In this document: positions 22,555-35,425 of the stretch, in pieces
How positions within the stretch are numbered: the stretch's first letter is position 1
How the letters are laid out: every line of letters begins with the position of its first letter
DNA from: Watersipora subatra
Lineage: Eukaryota; Bryozoa; Gymnolaemata; Cheilostomatida; Watersiporidae
NCBI RefSeq assembly: GCF_963576615.1
Contig: NC_088708.1
Span: forward strand, 26,791,191-26,855,190
Direction of reading: 5' to 3'
Length of the DNA stretch: 64,000 nt
Notes under the pieces: model-generated
Databases searched by the model: none
What the model was told of the DNA's origin: nothing
The model's input: only the letters and a program-made list of their open reading frames with translations
Translations under genes and position numbers: made by a program

Positions 22555-25500
22555 TCAAAATTGTTTTAGAATTGCTGATGGATTTGATGCTAACTTTTTC
22601 ATAAAGTTGGAATATAAATATGGGGCAATGAACATATCTTGAGATCCTGGCACAAAAAATATTTGCTCAGAGTAAAAAGTGGCCTGCCAAACAATGTGTT
22701 GTTTAAACAGAAATTTTCTACAAACAGTGTGAACATGTTGGGCTAACAGTTTGGAAATTGAGCTGTGAAACAAAAGTTGTGCATGCTGTGGTGTTGAAAA
22801 AACCAAACCAGTAATGAAATCCTGCTTAGGGACGGACAAAGCTACTGGAATTGCTTGCTAATAATGATGAAATCTAGTGCAGTATAGCTGCTCAGTGATG
22901 AGATGGAGGAACTATTTCACACAACAATAACTTCCGATTTGCCGATTCATAATAATTTAAGAGTAACTGATTCAGATTGAAATGGTAAGAACTTACTATA
23001 GCAGGTGCCGTTAACTAGTATATAGCTGTTGCAGCAGTCAAACTTCCTGCAGGGCTGCTGGTGGCTTTTTAGTTTGTATACATCAACATCATAAGCTTGG
23101 CGTCTGCCAAAATATTACGGACATCCCTTACTGTTACATTAACATACAATCAATCCTTCACTATTACATCAACAGACAATCAATCCTTTACTATTGCATC
23201 AACTTACAATCAATCCTTTACTATTGCATCAACACACAATCAATCCTTTACTATTGCATCAACACACAATCAATCCTTCACTATTACATTACCTTACAAT
23301 CAATCCTTCACTATTACATTACCTTACAATCAATCCTTTACTATTACATCAACATACAATCAATCCTTTACTATTACATCAACATACAATCAATCCTTTA
23401 CTATTACATCAACATACAATCAATCCTTTACTATTACATTATTTTACAATCAATCCTTCACTATTACATTAACTTACAATCAATCCTTTACTATTACATC
23501 AACATACAATCAATCCTTTACTATTACATCAACGTACAATCAATCCTTTACTATTGCATCAACATACAATCAATCCTTTACTATTACATCAACATACAAT
23601 CAATTCTTTATTATTGCATCAACATACAATCAATCCTTCACTATTACATCAACATACAATCAATCCTTTACTATTACACCAACATACAATCAATCCTTTA
23701 CTATTACATCAACATACAATCAATCCTTTACTATTACATCAACATACAATCAATCCTTTACTATTACATCAACATACAATCAATCCTTTACTATTACATC
23801 AACATACAATCAATCCTTTACTATTACATCAACATACAATCAATCCTTCACTATTACATCAACATACAATCAATCCTTTACTATTACATCAACATACAAT
23901 CAATCCTTTACTATTACATCAACATACAATCATTCCCTTACTATTACATGAAATTAATACAAATAATCATATTCAATTTAGGTTTTTTAGGCTGCGAGAC
24001 ACTCAGTAGCCTGATTTTTGGTGCACATCTTATTAACTTCATTGGAAGACATTGTTTAATCGGTGGAATGGTATGTTGGTAGAATCGTCGGACATGCGAA
24101 CCAACTCACCAAGAGAAACCAGCATGATTCTCACCTAACATCTCACCTAATCTTGATGCTGTTCCTGCTTACGCAATGCGCCCCATTTTGTTATACAATG
24201 TTTTTATCAAACCCCTTTTATTGAAGGTTTTCAGCTAGCAAGTCATTGCACAGATTTTTTGTTGTGAGCTTTTCATCATAATCTCTAATATATGTACTCC
24301 ATTTGAACAGTTTTATACAAAATGTTTCAATTTTTATAATGTCAGGATATTTTTATTTTGGAATTAATAAGTCATTAACAAGGCCATAACCAGCAATAGT
24401 ACTGCTTCATGCTCAATACTATGAATGGTTCATCTGAAAGGACACTGTACAACTTGAGTATGCCTGTCAATGTACTCTCAGGACCATAGCCCAATCCATC
24501 TTACTATTAAATATTGGTATATTATTTTACAAGCATTTTAGTCAAATTGAAACCAGAAGGCCAAAGAGACCAGCCACACCTGGTGTACTGTGTGTAGACT
24601 GTGCAGCTACTCCATCCAAAGAGACCACAGTCCATTCTGTAGCTGTGAGTTCCCACAACAGATCTGTAGTTTGTTTGTACACCAACCTTTTCTATGATTT
24701 GCACTGGAGATGGTTGGTCAACACAACACAAGTCGGCCTGAGTCATGTTCATTATACTTACCACCTAAAACAATGCAATAACTATTTCTATAGCATATTA
24801 CCATGATATTTAAATTATAGTTTAATTATTTCACACAGTAGTGGCTGTAATTATAGAGTAATCTAGCAATTTTTGTGTTTTTTATCATCAATAGCATAAA
24901 ACCACTTTTTTTATTATCTCAAACCATACAGACTACAGTGTATGTGTTTAAGAAGCTTGTTTTGTAGACATTCTTTCCTCCACCAAATGTATACTTAAGA
25001 AATACTCTATATTTGCTGGGCACCTTTTATCCTCTGATAGACAATAAAGAATGGCTAACTCAATATTTAGACTCTGCTAATACTCTAAAGGACACAAGTT
25101 TACTTTCATACACCAAGGATACACACTTACGCTACATAATTAGGGTACAAACCTACGGTACACACTTGGGGTACACACTTGCGGTACATACCTAGAGGAC
25201 ACGCTTACGGTACACACTTACGGTACACACTTACGGTAAACACTTAGGTATACACTTAGGGTACACACTTACGGTACACACTTAGGTATACACTTAGGGT
25301 ACACACTTACGGTAAACACTTAGGGTACACACTTACGGTACATACTTTACATACTTACGGTACATACCTAGGGTACACACTTACAGTACATACCTAGGGT
25401 ACACACTTAGGGTACACACTTACGGTAAACACTTGCGGTAAACACTTAGGGTACACACTTACGGTACACACTTACGGTACACACTTACGGTAAACACTTA

Positions 25501-28500
25501 GGGTACACACTTACAGTACATACTTAGGGTACACACTTAGGGTACACACTTACGGTACACACTTAGGGTAAACACTTAGGAGACACACTTATGGTACACA
25601 CTTATGGTATACACTTAGGGTACACACTTAGGGTACACATTTGGGGTACACACTTATAGTATACACTTAGGGGACACACTTACGGTACATACTTTACATA
25701 CTTACAGTACATACCTAGGGTACACACTTAGGGTACACACTTAGGGAACACACTTACGATACACACTTAGGGTACACACTTAGGGTACACACTTAGGGTA
25801 CACATTTGGAGTACACACTTATAGTATACACTTAGGGGACACACTTACGATACATACTTTACATACTTACAGTACATACCTAGGGTACACACTTAGGGTA
25901 CACACTTAGGGAGCACACTTACGATACACACTTAGGGTACACACTTAGGGTACACATTTGGAGTACACACTTATAGTATACACTTAGGGGACACACTTAC
26001 GATACATACTTTACATACTTACAGTACATACCTAGGGTACACACTTACGGTACACACTTACGGTAAACACTTGTGGTACACACTTACGATACACACTTAG
26101 GGTACACACTTAGGGTACACACTTAGGGTACACACTTAGGGTACACATGTATACATAAGCTCAATAGCCGCGTTAAGTATTGTCAAATTTGTCGACGAAT
26201 ATACACGTAAACTTAGTTTTTATTAGATTTGTTGTGCTGATCACCCTCATGCTCTGTTACATTAGAAACCAGGCTGAAGAGGCACGTATCAGTTGATATT
26301 TAATATTATTCATGTGCAGAACATTCTTATTTTTTTATTGTTGAGCATCTTGCCATAATTCGTCTGATAAATTCTTTACAAACTATGAATTAATAACAAA
26401 TAGCACATTTATTTCAAGTTGTTCTATAAATACGACCACCACTGTAGATCACACATGAGCATACCGGAGTTTTAATAAATCATCACTTTATTAATTGAAC
26501 CAGCAAACAGAGATGTAATTATACTATGAGCATTTTATTTTACAGCAAATCACTACTGATTGATTGTGACAAGAGTGTTCACATCCTTTCTTGTAGGTTT
26601 TACTAAAATCTGAGATTCTAACAACTTCAATTTAATATTACACAACTTCATGAGCTTCATCTAACATGCCTTAGATGAAGCTCATTTGAATTCTCAGAAG
26701 CCAACTAATGGGTTGTAACACTTTTCAATGGCTACTAGTTATAGCCTGGTTCAGTATTTTTAAATTATACTAGCTGTGCTACCCGGCGTTGCCCGGGTAA
26801 TAAAAAGGTCTGGACAGAAAATTGATTTGTGTTTAACGTATAACAACATTTACCATTCTAACTTTCAAACTGCATATCATGAGAGAAGTTTTTTGTGTAG
26901 TTGAAATAAATTAAGAGAAAAATGAAAACAACTGTAAAGGTTTTAAAACTTTGTCAAACAACTGTAACTTTCAAACTATTAGCCTGGCACATTGTCAATG
27001 GAAAATTGCACTAAGCTGCTAGGCTTTTAATGACGGTACTCCATGACATTGCGTCAGCATTGTTGTCCAGCTACAGTTATTCTAATAATAGCGATAGCCG
27101 GAATGCAGACAGACATACGACACACGGACATACTTTGAGAAATATATATATAGATCTAGGATGCATAATTGTCATTTGAACATGATAGGCTGTTTGAGGA
27201 AGTATTTCTCAAATAATTACCTTAATTATACCAACTAATTCTTTCATGAACCTAATTGATGAAACTGTAAACATAAGAGTCCTAGTGTGGCAGCCAGAGA
27301 CTGACTCACACCGAGACAAATTGACTTGGCCCAGCTCTGGCCGACGCGGCTTGATGCAGACCTACAGAGAGAGGTGGAGCCTGCCACCTATAAACGGAAC
27401 AGTCAAGACCCTAGAAACTCAGTGTCAACTTGCACTTTTTTGTGAATGTTTGTTTTGTACAATTTCCAAGTAGACGCAAATACGTTATTCTCGACATGAA
27501 ACACGCGACATTGTTTCTCTCTGAGTTTAGATAGCGGAGTGGAGCTAGAGAACTAGGAGTACCTTTACACTGGTACCACTACTAAAAGCTTTTTTCTGTA
27601 TACTTTATGAGCTAAAACAAACAAATTTAACTTATTATTTCAAAGTTTTATAATATGCTAAACAAAATTTAATATTATGGATCTTTGAAGAAAAGCCCAA
27701 TTCCTCAAAACTCGATTACTTATTCATTTTAATATTTTATTCTTTCTCCATAAATTGATATTATTATCTCCCCGTAGTAACGAGTTGACCCGTACTTTGC
27801 ATCTGTCAGCTATCATGAACTCGCTCCCAACTGCTACTTTTTATCCTTGAGTCAAACAATTTCATCACCTTAAAAAGTACAACTGAATTATTTGGATTAT
27901 TACCAATAGGAATATAAACAGTTGTACAGCCCCCAGTACATGTATTTCGTTTACCTTCTTGGTATAAGTAGTTTAACACCAAAGAGTAAGTTCAAGATTG
28001 CTCTGTGTTTAGCTCTCTTTTAAAGTCTGTTTACACATGGATTTATGGGAGTCACTATGACAAGTTGGCCAGTAAAATCCTTACAGCAACTGTATGTATC
28101 AGCGCATATTGTAACAATTGATAGAATACAGTGTTATCGTTGGTCTGTTTTTAGTTGAAGTTGTCTGGCCTGGCAGAAAGCTTCCATGGTCTCATATTGA
28201 TATCCACAGTTTATTATAAATAACTATGTCAATCTCTTATTAATAACTGATAACTCTCTATGTTTACAGAGTCTAATCCGGCAACTATTTGAGCAATACT
28301 TCCTCAAACAAGTGTTTCTCAAATCAGTTATCAGTTATTAGTAAAAGATCCTCAGTTCAATCCCCACTGCCCGTGGTAGTATGCACCAGGAACTACTTTC
28401 AAAAATTGCTAAATTCAAATGTCTCTGGTTATAAGGCAGATTTCAAACCTTCAGCTAATAATATTTTGCTATTACCCTAGATTTATAAACTAGAGTATTC

Positions 28501-28611
28501 TAGCAAAATAAATTAGTCTCTACTTACAGTAGGAGAGATAACTTCAGTCACAGTGAGGTCTAGAATGCAAGCCAAGTTGCAGACCCATACAAGAAAATTG
28601 ACAATCTGCAT
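22555..28611 (-). CDS. Small secreted cysteine-rich protein with EMI-like domain, 4 exons, 155 aa (gene C)
   Basis: Exons on the minus strand: 28611-28528, 24764-24580, 23103-22997, 22646-22555 (468 nt, 155 codons plus TGA), joined by GT-AG introns in phases 0, 2 and 1. Exon 1 encodes a start Met and hydrophobic signal peptide (MQIVNFLVWVCNLACIL). Exons 2-3 give a cysteine framework with DLCCVDQPSPV, EKVGVQTNYR, CGLFGWSSCTVY, QQPCRKFDCCNSY and GTCY. This resembles EMI domains of extracellular matrix proteins, which share the C-x-x-x-G-W-x-x-C and late CC-x-x-Y patterns. Exon 4 is a short basic tail; its acceptor was chosen by phase and a good pyrimidine tract, and an AATAAA overlaps the end. 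The protein is probably extracellular; its function is unknown. Gene A is a clear paralogue with the same intron phases. Confidence 0.78.
23122..23950. repeat. 30-bp minisatellite, about 28 copies
   Basis: Unit contains ACATACAATCAATCC, TTTACTATTACATCA. It lies in intron 2 of gene C and, read on the gene strand, ends about 17 bases before the exon 3 acceptor. The 284-codon plus-strand ORF (repeats of NQSFTIT) has no other feature and is rejected as coding. Confidence 0.93.
25080..26150. repeat. 13-bp minisatellite with longer-period structure
   Basis: Dozens of copies of GGGTACACACTTA with CGGTACACACTTA and TAGTATACACTTA variants. A block of roughly 170 bases containing CATACTTTACATACTTAC recurs at about 25690, 25855 and 26010, showing that larger segments were duplicated. 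Lies in intron 1 of gene C. Confidence 0.92.
26650..26685. other. Perfect 15-bp inverted repeat (hairpin)
   Basis: ATGAGCTTCATCTAA at 26650-26664 and its exact reverse complement at 26671-26685 around a 6-base CATGCC loop. It lies in intron 1 of gene C with no associated tandem array. The stem is short for a miRNA precursor. Confidence 0.6.
26768..27155 (+). repeat. Interspersed SINE-like element with CCCGGCGTTGCCCGGG head
   Basis: Starts ACTAGCTGTGCTACCCGG followed by CGTTGCCCGGGTAATA, and ends in a CAGACAGACATACG stretch followed by an ATATATATAG tail. From memory, elements with this head and a simple-repeat tail are common in invertebrate genomes. No internal tRNA promoter boxes were verified, so the class (SINE or 3' end of a LINE) is uncertain. 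Confidence 0.6.
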
Positions 28612-30635
28612 ATTTGCAAGGTTGATAAATGAAAGTTTGAACGATTTACTCTTGATCAGAATGACTAGATGTCATTTTAGTTCATGGGAATGAGCACCTG
28701 TTGTAAACTTCTGACTACTATGTACTGCAGGGCTATTGATGTCATTTGCTGACTCACCATCAGCAAACTCTACTAGACCTTAAAAAAGCAAATGTAAAAC
28801 TATACATAGATACAACGATACAAAAACTTTACGTCAATATAAGAACCCCTGAAAAGGGTCAAGGTGGCTGATTAGGGTTGTCTCACCATGTATATTTACT
28901 ATCTATAGAAGTGAAGGAGGAAAAGGAGACTTCAGTATGAGAGTTTTGGTCTGTGTACCAGCAGTTTGACAACAAAGAGAGCAATAAAGGGTTCTTCCTG
29001 TACCCACTGAGAGTTTGGTGTGTGGTGATGAGGCTGTTTCCAGCTATGATTGTGGAGTGTTATTTTGAAAATAGAAAAGGTGATTGCACAGGGAAAACAA
29101 TTACATGTATCTTTTTAGCTTGTAAAAATGGCATTAATGTTAGATAAACAAGTTATATTAATTAATTTGAATACAAGCGTGAGTTTCTTTGCTAACCCAT
29201 TTCATACACATAGGACTACCCCTATGGATAGCAGACGACACCATTTTGTATGAAAACTTATTAATACAGAAAGATAGAAGCAGTGCAATGCAGAGTTTAA
29301 AATGGAAAAAAATATGAAAACCATGATCAGTAAACATAAGTCCTGCAACGCAATGTTTGTTACAGGTTTGAGTATAATATATTACAGGTTACAGTATAAT
29401 ATTAATCATATTTTATTATAAATTGTTAAATGCAAATATTTAGATGCTGGTATTGTATATATGTATTGTGAATGGCAGGAATTAACATGCTCTTTTGGAG
29501 CTGATTGTGAGAAGGCAACTCAAGTCATGCTACTGAAAAGATATTTTTAAGCGGTAAAGGCTTCTTTTAGTTACAGGAACAAAAACATTACATTTCCAAG
29601 TGTTCCTACGGTTACTACTTCATGGCAAGTTGGAATATTTGTCAGACAGAAACAGGAATATTACCGATAGACAGTAGCCACTCTAAGCCATTTTTCTATT
29701 GCACAAATAATGACATAATACTTGATTCTCTTGTTGTATTTAAATTGCTTATAGTAAATTTCAAAGTTTCTTCACTGTATTATAAGAAAAATGTTTCTTA
29801 CATATTTTTATAATATTTTTCTTAAATATGTCAATCTCTATGCGATAAGCACAACATGAGGCAACTCTTCCTCACTCTATGGTTCTGTACTGGTAGCCTA
29901 TGTATCTAGTTCTCATTTGTTCGAATGCTTGTCAAACCTAGGTCTGTATGCGTATTTCTAGTTGCTATAGTATGTTAGCTAATATTCAGAAAACACACCT
30001 CAAAATTTTCAGTAGAGAGTACATATCATAGTCACACATTTAAATTGAGATACCAATAACCTATTGCTGATCTCATGCCCATTATTATCTGACAGTCGCC
30101 ATTAGACCTATTATAGTCTCATCCTAAGAGCAGCCATGGTCTACTCGCTTAAATCACCTGACCAGCCAACAACTGGTTTCAGTTCAACTTCCAAATAAAG
30201 ACCACAGTTGGTGACAAGAATGACATCAAACCTTAAGTTGCTCTCTGTAACTGTGTATGTGTCCAGTCGTTGGCATTCCCTTGCCATTGGACACAGATGT
30301 GTTCAATCAAAATCACTGAGCCATTGTTTGTACAACAATATTCTTAAAAAGACACGCACTGCCTCTGCTTGCAGTTTGCTAAGAAGACGTCACACTCGAC
30401 ATTTGAGGAATTACACACACACACACAGGCTCATCTTAATTTAAACCAACAATAGTCTAAATAGTCTTATGGGAGTTGGCCACTAAAAAACTAAACCTGA
30501 TGTAGTACTAAACTTCTTTTAGTACTACATTAGTTACCATGGCCCTAGTTATTTCCTAGATACCTAGTATCTACCTCCGCTTCTGTAAATCATGTCTAAT
30601 TTCATTGTGGAAGTGTGGCAATTGAATGGTAACAT
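28612..30635. other. Intergenic region between secreted-protein genes A and C
   Basis: Upstream of the first exon of gene C and downstream of the polyadenylation signal of gene A. No exon with a recognisable family or a clean splice pair was seen on either strand. The promoter of gene C should lie just above 28611. Confidence 0.4.
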
Positions 30636-30641
30636 TTTATT
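30636..30641 (-). promoter_or_regulatory. Polyadenylation signal of gene A
   Basis: AATAAA on the minus strand, 27 bases beyond the TAA of gene A, in the usual position for cleavage shortly downstream. Confidence 0.6.
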
Positions 30642-30667
30642 GAGGTCAGCATACAGAGAAAGGACAT

Positions 30668-32975
30668 TTAGCCATTGACTACATCATTTACAGTTCCCAG
30701 TACATCCTTCAGGTCCACATCTCCGAGGCCTGACAGAGAGTCCTTTATGTCACCAACATGTCCGACTACTTGTGACAGCTCACTGTTTGCTAAAATAGAA
30801 AATTATGTGAAAGTAAATAAATGCAAATTTATATAGGTTTTTTGTATGACACCAAAGCAAATAAAATTTATGCGCGCTCCTAAAGTAAACAAGATAAAGT
30901 TAAAGTACTGACAGTCATGTGACCCACAGATAAACTCTCTAGTATCACAGAGCAATGATAAAAAAACTGCTTTTTATATACTTATAAAACTCTGAACGAT
31001 ATAAAACTCTGATCGGCGAGTAATCTTGATACCGTTGCACTGGAGAAAGAATATAGTCGGTAATTAAAGTGTATTATAAAAGATTGCGGTTTGAGGGGCT
31101 AAAACCCATGGCATTTAGCTTACAAGATCAACACTCTACCGCTTGCACTCATCCAAACATATCGATGGTCGATATAATATACGAGGTGTTCAACGACATT
31201 AAAAAGCTGTTGCATGAGGAGAGAGTTATAAGAGTGGACTGCCATGGCTCTACATTTTACCTATGGCATATTTAATATAAAAAGCAGAACCATTTCAAGA
31301 ATACCAGGCAATCTTAAAACTTCCATTTTTCATATGGTATTAGAAACTCCAGAATGCACCTTCACATGCAATAAGAACAACTGCCCTCAATGAACGCTTC
31401 ACGGACAATTATTGTGAAAGAAGTCTAAAAAGAGCTTTGAAGTTGAAAAGAATTCAGAGCAGCGCCGGCTTACTGCTTGTACTATTTAAAATTTGATGTG
31501 CAAATGTTTTCCATAAAATAATTTGGAGTCATTTTTCCAATGCAAGCAGCCCAAACAATCTCGAGAGACTAGTTTTCAGATAAATTTTAAAAGTGCTCTG
31601 TTTTGCTGTTGTCTGATGCCATTGCTTACCATAACAAACGTTTTTGACCATGGTGTATCCGTGGCAGCAAGCGTACTTTTTACAAGGCTGTGGATAGGAC
31701 TTTTTTTGGTAGATGTCATACCTGTAGGACTGCGCTCTGAAGAAAAAAAGCAAGCTCTAGCTATAGTATCATTTCCGTAGAATGTACTCTAGCTATAGTA
31801 TCGCTTCAGTAGAATGTACTCTAGTTATAGTATTACATCTGTAAAATGTATACTAGCCGTAGTATCACTTCTGTAGAATGTATTCTAGTTATAGTATCAG
31901 TTTTGTAGAATGTATTCTAGCTACAGTATCATTTCTGTAAAATATACTCTAGCTATAGTATTACATCTGTAAAATATACTCTAGCTATAGTATCACTTCT
32001 GTAGAATGTACTCTAGCTATAGTATTACATCTGTAAAATGTATACTAGCCGTAGTATCACTTCTGTAGAATGTATTCTAGTTATAGTATCAGTTTTGTAG
32101 AATGTATTCTAGCTACAGTATCATTTCTGTAAAATATACTCTAGCTATAGTATTACATCTGTAAAATATACTCTAGCTATAGTATCACTTCTGTAGAATA
32201 TATAGCTTTGTAGTCATGAAATGCAACTGCATAGCTTACACAGTCTTTCCACGGTATCTTGTGCATCTACGCCAACCCCATGTCCCGCATTTGTCAGAAT
32301 AGCTTTCACTCGCAGTGCCTTGTCTGTAGCGAGTCTGCACACCAGTTTTTTCCACTCTTGTAACAGGAGCTGGTTGGTTTACACAGCATTGGTTATCCTA
32401 AAATAGATTCATGTGTGTCAACATCACACTGTGTCTCACCTCCACACTGTGTCTCACCTTTACACTGTGTGTCAAATTTACACTGTGTTTCTCCTTTACA
32501 CTGTGTCTCACCTTTACCCTGTGTCTCACCTTTACACTGTGTCTCACCTTTACCCTGTGTCTCCCTTTTACCCTGTATCTCACCTTTACTCTGTGTCTCA
32601 TCTTTACACTGTCACAGTGTCTCTCCTTTACACTGTGTCTCACCTTTACACTGTGTTTCTCCTTTACACTGCGTCTCACCTTTACACTGTGTCTCATCTT
32701 TACACTGTCACAGTGTCTCTCCTTTACACTGTGTTTCTCCTTTACACTGTGTCTCACCTTTACACAGCATGTCTCTCATTCCCCTGCGCCGTATCTCCCT
32801 TTTGCACAATATTCTCACTTTACACTTTACTTGCCCAAACAAACTGTCTGGCTTTTACCCGCACAACTTGTCATACCATAGTAACATGTTTCACCTTTAT
32901 TCAATATCTTACCTTCACACTGAGGGTGAATGCTACACAAACACATGAAAAGATTGCAAGAGTTAGGAAATGCAT
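30668..32975 (-). CDS. Small secreted cysteine-rich protein with EMI-like domain, 4 exons, 149 aa (gene A)
   Basis: Minus-strand exons 32975-32913, 32397-32240, 31736-31630 and 30789-30668 (450 nt, 149 codons plus TAA), intron phases 0, 2, 1, identical to gene C; exon 3 is 107 nt in both. Exon 1 is a signal peptide (MHFLTLAIFSCVCVAFTLSV). Exons 2-3 encode NQCCVNQPAPV, EKTGVQTRYR, CGTWGWRRCTRY, QPCKKYACCHGYTM and NVCY, an EMI-like framework. Exon 4 encodes an acidic, Ser/Leu-rich amphipathic tail ending NDVVNG. All four introns-exon joins are GT-AG with good consensus. The mature protein is likely secreted; ligand and role are unknown. Best reading is a tandem duplicate of gene C whose C-terminal tail has diverged. 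Confidence 0.82.
31754..32205. repeat. 32-bp minisatellite, about 14 copies
   Basis: Unit contains CTCTAGCTATAGTATCA and TTCTGTAGAATGTA. Within the array a block of about 200 bases is itself duplicated (about 31795-31990 and 31990-32190). It lies in intron 2 of gene A and abuts the exon 3 acceptor within about 15 bases. Confidence 0.92.
32411..32790. repeat. 18-bp minisatellite, about 20 copies
   Basis: Unit is close to CTGTGTCTCACCTTTACA with CACAGTGTCTCTCC variants. It occupies most of intron 1 of gene A and ends about 12 bases before the exon 2 acceptor on the gene strand. All three plus frames stay open through it; these ORFs are rejected. Confidence 0.92.
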
Positions 32976-33279
32976 GCTGCAGCTGAGACTGACACGAGCC
33001 GAATGACACCAAATCTGTTTCTTTAGAGAAAGTGTGAATGTGGTTGGAGATAATGTCTTCAGCCAGCTGCTGTCGATAAGGATGCTTAAGCCGCCGCCAT
33101 ACTGACTATTGTAGTATTTTAATCCAAAATAAAAACAAAACCACACTGATAAATGCAGTTAGTGAATAAATAAGCAAATACAAGGAATTTAAAAAAATGC
33201 TGTTACAATCTGCTACACATTAGATGTTTCAACTTTGCAAATTTCTATTGATGTATGTGTTGATGGATGTGTTGATGTA

Positions 33280-33665
33280 TTGTTGCTATAGTCTCTTGTT
33301 GCTATAGTCTCTTGTTGCTATAGTCTCTTGTTGATATAGTCTCTTGTTGATATAGTCTCTTGTTGCTATAGTCTCTTGTTGATATAGTCTCTTGTTAATA
33401 TAGTCTCTTGTTGCTATAGTCTCTTGTTGCTATAGTCTCTTGTTGCTATAGTCTCTTGTTGCTATAGTCTCTTGTTGCTATAGTCTCTTGTTGATATAGT
33501 CTCTTGTTGCTATAGTCTCTTGTTGATATAGTCTCTTGTTAATATAGTCTCTTGTTGCTATAGTCTCTTGTTGCTATAGTCTCTTGTTGCTATAGTCTCT
33601 TGTTAATATAGTCTCTTGTTGCTATAGTCTCTTGTTGATATAGTCTCTTGTTGCTATAATCTCTT
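33280..33665. repeat. 16-bp minisatellite, about 24 copies
   Basis: Unit TTGTTGCTATAGTCTC with TTGATATAG and TTAATATAG variants arranged in a partly repeated order. Lies between the first exon of gene A and the orphan first exon B. Confidence 0.93.
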
Positions 33666-34738
33666 CGGTTATAGTTTTTTTTTGTTAATCTGAAATTTTT
33701 GTGTATTCTACAATGCCGAAAGCTTTGGTATGGTGCTTATTCACCAAACTATTTCATTCAGCTTACTAGCTTGTTTGAGTTTTCCATCACATTCATCATG
33801 ATATAGTTGGACGAGCTGTAGCTTCAACTTTATGTACAAAGAGATTTATATATCTTTTGTAGGTGTGAGAAATTATGGCAAACGCAAAGGATAGGAATCA
33901 GATCTCGAAATCTCTTTCAGTTGGTTCAGCATCTCTTCCAGTTGGTTCTTGCTCGAAATCCACTTTTCAAGGCTGTCAATTTATTTTCCAGGAAGTATAT
34001 TGAAGAGGCCAACTTTATGAATTTGATACCATGATAACACTGCCTGAACTACATTAGCTGTAGGACTTCATGACTAAGGTAACACTGTGTAACAGGTGGA
34101 GAGAATCCTACATGTAAATGGGAAAATATAAGGAAAGTTTTTAACTCATCTATTCATACAGTGTAGTCTAATACAGACCAGCCACTGCCCACTGTCTACC
34201 ATATTTATAGTATTTAATGTTGGTGTCAGCACAGTGCTAATTCCTACCTAGCATTAATTTCTCATTCCGTTAGTCATCATCTTTGTGTAGTTGAAGGTCT
34301 AACACAGGAATGGCCAAAAAACATTGATGATGTTCTGGTTTAACAATGTCAGAAACACTATAAAACATACATAGCGTATACTTTTCATTTCTTTGTCTCG
34401 CAAAGAAAATGTCATTGTCTGTTTACTTCCTCTATAAGGATTTCAGAGTCTTGTCCCTGAACTGACTTTGTTATCAACCTCGCTTGTCATCTTGCATTTT
34501 CCAGGTTGTCACCAGAAATCGTGTTGCCTTTCTTACTACTATTATTATTATTATTGTTTCAAACGTTTACACTTTTACAGATATTACCCTTACGCTGTTT
34601 TTGCAACTGCATCATCCTTGTCCTCTTTCTCATCTTTACATCACACTCTACCTTAACAAAACTGTCTGTCACCACATGCTTTTCCCGTGCGAGTTGTCTT
34701 ACCTTAGCAATATGTTTTACTTTTATACAATATCTTAC

Positions 34739-34801
34739 CTTCACACTGAGGGCAAGGTCTACGTAAATACATGAAAAAATTGCGAAAGTTAGAAAATGCA
34801 T
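34739..34801 (-). CDS. Orphan signal-peptide first exon B, paralogue of gene A exon 1
   Basis: A 63-nt exon, same length and phase as exon 1 of gene A, encoding MHFLTFAIFSCIYVDLALSV and ending in the same AAG plus GTAAGATAT donor. Similarity to gene A continues into the 5' flank, where both share CTTAAGCATCCTTAT (at about 34893-34911 and 33077-33095). I found no EMI-like exon 2 or 3 between here and gene A. It may be an alternative promoter and first exon for gene A, or the remnant of a third gene. Confidence 0.55.
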
Positions 34802-35079
34802 GTTGCAGCCGGGACCAGATTAAGCACAATGACTTCAATTTTATTTCTGTTTAGGGAACAAGCATGTGGTCGAGGATTAAGTCTGCGGCTGCTGTTGATA
34901 AGGATGCTTAAGCTGCCGCCACTCTGACTGCCATATGGTGAAACCAAAGCTAAGATAAAGGGATAGAGAAGCCCTGAATCTCCTCTTTTTGCTTCTATTC
35001 TCTCAGTCTTTGTCTGTGATTGAAGTACAACATGAAGGTTTATGCTTTTTCTTTTTAAGAGCAGTATTATAAACATTAG

Positions 35080-35425
35080 AAGGTTGTGCTATGGTCCACA
35101 GGTGTATTAAAAGGTTGCGCTATGGTCCACAGGTGTATTAGAAAGTTGTGCTATGGTCCACAGGTGTATTAGAAGGTTGTGCTATGGTCCACAGGTGTAT
35201 TAGAAGGTTGTGCTATGGTCCACATGTGTATTAGAAGGTTGTGCTATGGTCCACAAGTGTATTAGAAGGTTGTGCTATGGTCCACAGGTGTATTAGAAGG
35301 TTGTGCTATGGTCCACAGGTGTATTAGAAGGTTGTGCTATGGTCCACAGGTGTATTAGAAAGTTGTGCTATGGTCCACAGGTGTATTAGAAGGTTGTGCT
35401 ATGGTCCACAGGTGTATTAGAAGGA
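35080..35425. repeat. 31-bp minisatellite, about 11 copies
   Basis: Unit contains GTGTATTAGAAGGTTG and TGCTATGGTCCACAG, nearly identical between copies. Intergenic, upstream of the orphan exon B. Confidence 0.92.

Noticed and set aside
23097-23951. 284-codon ORF of NQSFTIT repeats
   Set aside because: Encoded by a 30-bp minisatellite lying in an intron of gene C on the opposite strand; no start context or non-repeat domain.
32411-33006. Three overlapping plus-strand ORFs of 156-197 codons
   Set aside because: All three frames are open because of the tandem repeat; the right end overlaps the signal-peptide exon of gene A on the minus strand.
33873-33983. Short minus-strand coiled-coil-like frame ending in TAA, possible terminal exon of a third secreted-protein gene
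   Set aside because: The acceptor phase does not fit the family pattern (phase 1), and no EMI-like exons lie between it and exon B.
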